A stretch of 57,359 nt of DNA from Bacteroidales bacterium (GTDB lineage: Bacteria; Bacteroidota; Bacteroidia; Bacteroidales; UBA3824): positions 1-57,359 of the forward strand of contig JAFXZT010000119.1 of NCBI GenBank assembly GCA_017541145.1, written 5' to 3'. This document shows positions 54,234 to 57,359 of this stretch, one piece after another. The notes under the pieces were generated by a model that was not told the DNA's origin, made no database searches, and saw nothing but the letters and a program-made list of their open reading frames with translations. Position 1 is the first letter of the stretch. Each line of letters starts with the position of its first letter. The translations under genes and the position numbers were made by a program.

Positions 54234-55862
54234 ATGGCTATTTCACTTGACGATTTATCCCGCAAACTTCCTATCGGTGTACAGAGTTTTGAAAAACTCA
54301 TTGAGAGTAAATGCTTGTACGTCGATAAGACTGACTATGTATATTTTCTTGCCAATTCGGGTACAACATCTTATTTTCTTGCCCGTCCGAGACGATTTGG
54401 TAAAAGTTTGTTTGCCAATACTTTGCGAGCATATTTTGAAGGTAAGAAAGAATTATTTGAAGGCTTGAAAATTTACAGTTATGAGAAATCGTGGACTAAA
54501 TATCCGTTGGCATATTTTGATTTCGTTGACGGCGATTATTCTTCTCCGAGTACTTTGATTACAAGTATCCGTATTGTATTGAGAGAGTTTGAAATCGAGA
54601 ACGGAATCCAATTTGATGAGAGTTTCATTAAGGATGAAATTGAAAAAGACGATGACAAATCGGAAGGAAAAAAACTTTCGTACCGATTTAAATATGATAT
54701 GCGGGTTGTTAGTGAGAAAACCGGATTGAAAACAGTTATCATCGTTGACGAATATGATAATCCGTTGATTACAAGTGAAAATCTGACAGAATCCAAAAAG
54801 ATTTACCGTGGATTTTTCTCAGTGTTGAAGGCTGCCGACAAGAATATTCGTTTTGCATTTATCACGGGCGTAACAAAATTTGCCAAGACATCAATTTTCA
54901 GCGGAGCTAATCAGCCGGAAGATATCACAGACGACGAAAGATTTTCGGCGATATGTGGTATCACGCACGAAGAATTGACAGACAATTTTACGCCTGAAAT
55001 TGAGAAATTTGCCAAAAAGAAGAACTTGACGTTCGCTGGATGTATCGCCGAACTCAAGCGATGGTATGATTGTTACCTCTTTCACGAAGAAGGTGAAAAC
55101 GTATTTAATCCAGTTAGCCTTTTTAACGCTTTGAATAAGCGGGATTTCCAAAATTATTGGTATGAAACCGGTAATCCTACAATCCTAATGAAACGGATTC
55201 ACAGCGGCTATTATGATTTTCGTCATTTGGTAAACGATGTATCGTATCCAAAGGACGGATTGAAATCTTATAAGGACGATGACTTGAACACGGATTTGAT
55301 ACCGTTGTTGTATTACACCGGATATTTGACAATCAAAAAATATGACGAAAAATCTCGGCTTTATACGCTTGGTTTCCCGAACAATGAGATTGAACTCAGT
55401 TTCTTGAACGGACTTGCCGACGAGTTTTACCGTGCTCCGAACAGCGTTATGGGATTTAATTATGGTGATTTTTTGTCAGATTTTTATTCCGGCGATGTTG
55501 AAAGTCTTATCGGACGTTTTCAAACATTGTACAGTGCTATTCCGTATGCCAACGATGACAACGACAAGTGGGTGGAGCGTGATTTTCAGAACGTGATTTT
55601 CTTGGTGTTCACAATTTGCGGACATTTCGTTGTGTCGGAATTGCACTCGTCTAAGGGCAGAGCGGATACAATCGTAATCAATGATAAATTCGTATATCTC
55701 TTTGATTTTAAGATAGATAGTGACGCTCAAACTGAGCTTGACCAAATCAACGAAAAGGATTACGCCGGACGTTTCAAAATGGATAACAGAAAATTATTTA
55801 AGATTGGTGTAAATTTTTCAAGCAAGGAGAAAAATATTACCGATTGGAAGGTTGCCGAATAA
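54234..55862 (+). CDS. AAA-ATPase-like / PD-(D/E)XK protein (PF09820-PF08011 type)
   Basis: 542 residues. The N-terminal ATPase-like domain opens with PIGVQSFEKLIESKCLYVDK and has a Walker-A-like RPRRFGKS at 51-58 and Walker B IIVDEYDNP at 169-177. The C-terminal nuclease domain (~405-542) ends with GRADTIVINDKFVYLFDFKID, the Asp and D-F-K residues of PD-(D/E)XK enzymes. These genes occur in many copies in Bacteroidetes, and their role is unknown; defence or mobile origin has been suggested only by analogy. It is a single gene with a strong promoter and terminator-like hairpins after it. Confidence 0.88.
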   Translation: MAISLDDLSRKLPIGVQSFEKLIESKCLYVDKTDYVYFLANSGTTSYFLARPRRFGKSLFANTLRAYFEGKKELFEGLKIYSYEKSWTKYPLAYFDFVDGDYSSPSTLITSIRIVLREFEIENGIQFDESFIKDEIEKDDDKSEGKKLSYRFKYDMRVVSEKTGLKTVIIVDEYDNPLITSENLTESKKIYRGFFSVLKAADKNIRFAFITGVTKFAKTSIFSGANQPEDITDDERFSAICGITHEELTDNFTPEIEKFAKKKNLTFAGCIAELKRWYDCYLFHEEGENVFNPVSLFNALNKRDFQNYWYETGNPTILMKRIHSGYYDFRHLVNDVSYPKDGLKSYKDDDLNTDLIPLLYYTGYLTIKKYDEKSRLYTLGFPNNEIELSFLNGLADEFYRAPNSVMGFNYGDFLSDFYSGDVESLIGRFQTLYSAIPYANDDNDKWVERDFQNVIFLVFTICGHFVVSELHSSKGRADTIVINDKFVYLFDFKIDSDAQTELDQINEKDYAGRFKMDNRKLFKIGVNFSSKEKNITDWKVAE

Positions 55863-55972
55863 AAGAAGGGGCGGAGGTTTAATAATAATTATGAGAAAAT
55901 GAAATAACTCTTTTTTACATACTATCTAATTTCTGTTGCGAACTGAATTTCGTAAAGATGTTAAACAAAGAA

Positions 55973-56037
55973 TCCCAAAAAAAGGTGATAAAACTAAGAA
56001 AAAAATCCCCTTTTTATGGGATTGTTTGTTTTTGGGA
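55973..56037 (+). terminator. Nested hairpins after the AAA-ATPase gene
   Basis: Outer stem TCCCAAAAA (55973-55981) with TTTTTGGGA (56029-56037) encloses an inner stem AATCCC (56004-56009) with GGGATT (56018-56023), followed by a T-rich stretch. The arms repeat AATCCC, so alternative pairings are possible. Confidence 0.55.
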
Positions 56038-56112
56038 ATGATTCTAATTTTGTGATGTAAAAATTGATTGATGATTTAGTAAAATTTTTAACACACAAAA
56101 CTTATATTTCTA

Positions 56113-56610
56113 ATGAAAAAAACTATAATAATTTATGGTTCTACATCTGGAAACACCGCAACTGCTGCCGAAACTTTGAAGGCAAAATTGGGTGATGCTG
56201 ATGTAAAAGAAGTCAGTACAGCTTCTGCTGACGATTTGGCTAATTATGATAATATTTTTCTCGGAACTTCTACTTGGGGCGACGGTGAATTGCAAGACGA
56301 TTGGTACGGTTTTATCCCGACAGTAAAAGCTGCTAATCTTACTGGCAAAACTGTTGCTCTTTTTGGTGTTGGCGACCAAATGAGTTATTCCGATACTTAT
56401 GTTAATGGTATGGGCGAAATTTATGAAGCTGTAAAAAATACCGGCGCAAAAATTATTGGTGCAACTTCTACTGATGGATATTCTTTCAACGAAAGCAAGG
56501 CTGTGGTTGACGGCAAATTTGTTGGTCTTGCTCTCGATTATGACAATCAGTCCGACCTTTCTGACGACAGAATTGCAAGTTGGGTAGATGCTATCAAGGC
56601 TGAATTATAA
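56113..56610 (+). CDS. fldA: Flavodoxin
   Basis: 165 residues, long-chain type. The FMN phosphate loop is YGSTSGNTATAA. The Trp loop TSTWGDGELQDDW and the second loop FGVGDQMSYSDTYVNGMG are present. It shuttles electrons in the cytosol. The DUF2023 gene follows after 61 bp, a common pairing. Confidence 0.95.
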   Translation: MKKTIIIYGSTSGNTATAAETLKAKLGDADVKEVSTASADDLANYDNIFLGTSTWGDGELQDDWYGFIPTVKAANLTGKTVALFGVGDQMSYSDTYVNGMGEIYEAVKNTGAKIIGATSTDGYSFNESKAVVDGKFVGLALDYDNQSDLSDDRIASWVDAIKAEL

Positions 56611-56671
56611 TCTGTTTATTGTTTTTTTTAGTAAATTATTTTGTATAAATATCGGTAGCATTGTTGAAAAA

Positions 56672-57025
56672 ATGAAAGTTTTGGCTCATCATATTTACGA
56701 ATATAAAAAAGGTTTGAGAAAACTTATCCTTCATACGTTGCCTGCGAAATTTAGGTTTCAAGCAGAAACAAGATTAAAGATGGTTGGTATTGATTTTATT
56801 ACAAGACAAGTTTCGCCAACAAAAATCAATATCTTTTTTGGAGATTCGGCTTGTATAAAGGTAATTGAGCATATTGGGGACAAGCCTTTCAACGAGTTTA
56901 CTCCTGAAGAGGATTTTATTCTCGGAACATTACTCGGTTATGATCGTATTCAACAGTGCGACCGATATTTACATTTTTGCGAAAAGCAAAACTTAAAGAA
57001 ACGTTTAAATCAGAAAACAGCATAA
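56672..57025 (+). CDS. DUF2023 family protein
   Basis: 117 residues from ATG 56672 (MKVLAHHIYEYKKGLRKLIL); a longer frame reaching back into the flavodoxin gene is rejected. The family is found mostly in Bacteroidetes beside flavodoxin. The fold is small and mixed, with FFGDSACIKVIEHIG and FTPEEDFILGTLLGYDRIQQCDRY. It may bind flavodoxin or tune its use; the function is unknown. Confidence 0.85.
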   Translation: MKVLAHHIYEYKKGLRKLILHTLPAKFRFQAETRLKMVGIDFITRQVSPTKINIFFGDSACIKVIEHIGDKPFNEFTPEEDFILGTLLGYDRIQQCDRYLHFCEKQNLKKRLNQKTA

Positions 57026-57249
57026 GCGAAATGTAAAAACTGATTATTTTATCTTAGATTCTCTTTTGAGAAAATATAATTTCTTTTATATATGTAATTA
57101 GGTTTAAATTTTTTTTTTGAATGATAATCTCACGTGAATGTTTTGCAAAATAGCAAAATTCGTCATAAATAGTTAATGAGCTGTAGTACAGAATTTTGGT
57201 ATTTGTAAATCTGATTCCATATTATTGGTGTCCGAGAAAAATAAAAAAT

Positions 57250-57327
57250 CGAATAAAAATAGGGCTGCCATAATAGGCAGCCCGTTTTTTTTTGGTAACT
57301 TTCAGTTGCTAAACAAAAACATGTTAC
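57250..57327 (-). ncRNA. Possible small RNA at the right edge
   Basis: On the minus strand a -7 element TAATTTTG is followed within about 70 bases by GGTAAC/GTTACC (57294-57299 with 57323-57328), then the GC-rich hairpin and a T-rich run. A short transcript of ~75 bases would result. The -33 element would lie beyond the window. Confidence 0.35.
57262..57292. terminator. Strong bidirectional terminator
   Basis: GGGCTGCC (57262-57269) pairs with GGCAGCCC (57276-57283), loop ATAATA, then G and nine T. The left flank is A-rich, so it can also stop minus-strand transcripts. Confidence 0.85.
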
Positions 57328-57333
57328 CATGGG

Positions 57334-57341
57334 CAAAATTA
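57334..57341 (-). promoter_or_regulatory. -7 element at the right edge
   Basis: TAATTTTG on the minus strand matches TAnnTTTG. The matching -33 element would be outside the window. Confidence 0.35.
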
Positions 57342-57359
57342 CAAAATATTTCGGACAGA

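Larger units (their letters stand above)
57026..57359. other. Right-edge spacer
   Basis: 334 bp without a supported protein gene. It holds a strong terminator (57262-57292) and a minus-strand -7 element (57334-57341). An ATG at 57329 could open a gene that runs off the edge (MGKITKYFGQ), but only ten codons are visible. Confidence 0.6.

Noticed and set aside
56588..56671. Longer N-terminus for the DUF2023 protein
   Set aside because: It starts inside the flavodoxin gene and lacks family support.
57329..57359. Start of a gene at the right edge (MGKITKYFGQ)
   Set aside because: Only ten codons are visible and a minus-strand promoter element overlaps them, so it cannot be supported.

Overview
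The window looks like a chromosome segment of a low-GC Bacteroidota, most likely order Bacteroidales. Support comes from: SecD and SecF fused in one gene; a Bacteroidetes-type short arginine decarboxylase; flavodoxin followed by a DUF2023 gene; a thiS-thiE-thiG-thiH order behind a TPP riboswitch; a PF09820/PF08011 ATPase-nuclease protein; the remnant of a FISUMP-domain gene; and several promoters of the Bacteroidetes form TTTG-N19/20-TAnnTTTG. I cannot name a genus. No rRNA, tRNA, CRISPR array, insertion sequence or prophage module was seen.

Layout. 0-4 kb (minus): an OLD-like ATPase/TOPRIM protein cut short at its C-terminus, then dnaK. A 430 bp divergent spacer with a dense TGACA/TGTCA cluster separates dnaK from the plus-strand genes. 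4.3-7.1 kb (plus): arginine decarboxylase, a hemerythrin-like protein and a LuxR-type regulator. 7.2-17.9 kb (minus): an unbroken run of eleven housekeeping and envelope genes (S66 peptidase lipoprotein, BASS and EamA transporters, TrmN6, a decayed FISUMP gene, a TIGR02757 protein, LolD-like ATPase, glutaminyl cyclase, SixA, DsbD, PepD). 18.0-22.7 kb (plus): an ECF sigma gene with a small membrane protein and a Spy-like periplasmic protein, then a membrane protein, a Xaa-Pro aminopeptidase, a CheY-like receiver and a thioesterase. 22.7-26.7 kb: an S28 peptidase (minus) and a GH5-like glycoside hydrolase (plus).

26.7-27.3 kb is a non-coding locus with a strong promoter, nested stems, direct repeats and overlapping alternative terminators. 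27.3-37.1 kb: a PD-(D/E)XK/HsdR_N-like protein translationally overlapped with an SF1 helicase (minus), divergent from AMP nucleosidase and holA; a HAMP-GAF-PAS protein without output domain; and secDF. 37.1-37.7 kb holds a frameshifted small membrane-protein gene. 37.7-44.3 kb (minus) is a tightly packed operon: 5'-nucleotidase, MoxR ATPase, zinc-ribbon membrane protein, DUF5682 (EreA/ChaN-like) protein and VWA protein. This is the most system-like accessory set in the window. 44.6-50.5 kb (plus): MerR-like regulator overlapping recG, an AlaX-like editing protein, a PaaI-type thioesterase, a split ThrE exporter pair and a hypothetical. 50.5-54.1 kb (minus): the thiamine operon thiS-thiE-thiG-thiH-thiE2 behind a TPP riboswitch, without thiC, thiF or thiD. 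54.2-57.0 kb (plus): PF09820-type ATPase/nuclease, flavodoxin and DUF2023 protein, followed by a terminator and a possible small RNA at the right edge.

All family names come from recognising motifs by eye; no database search was run.
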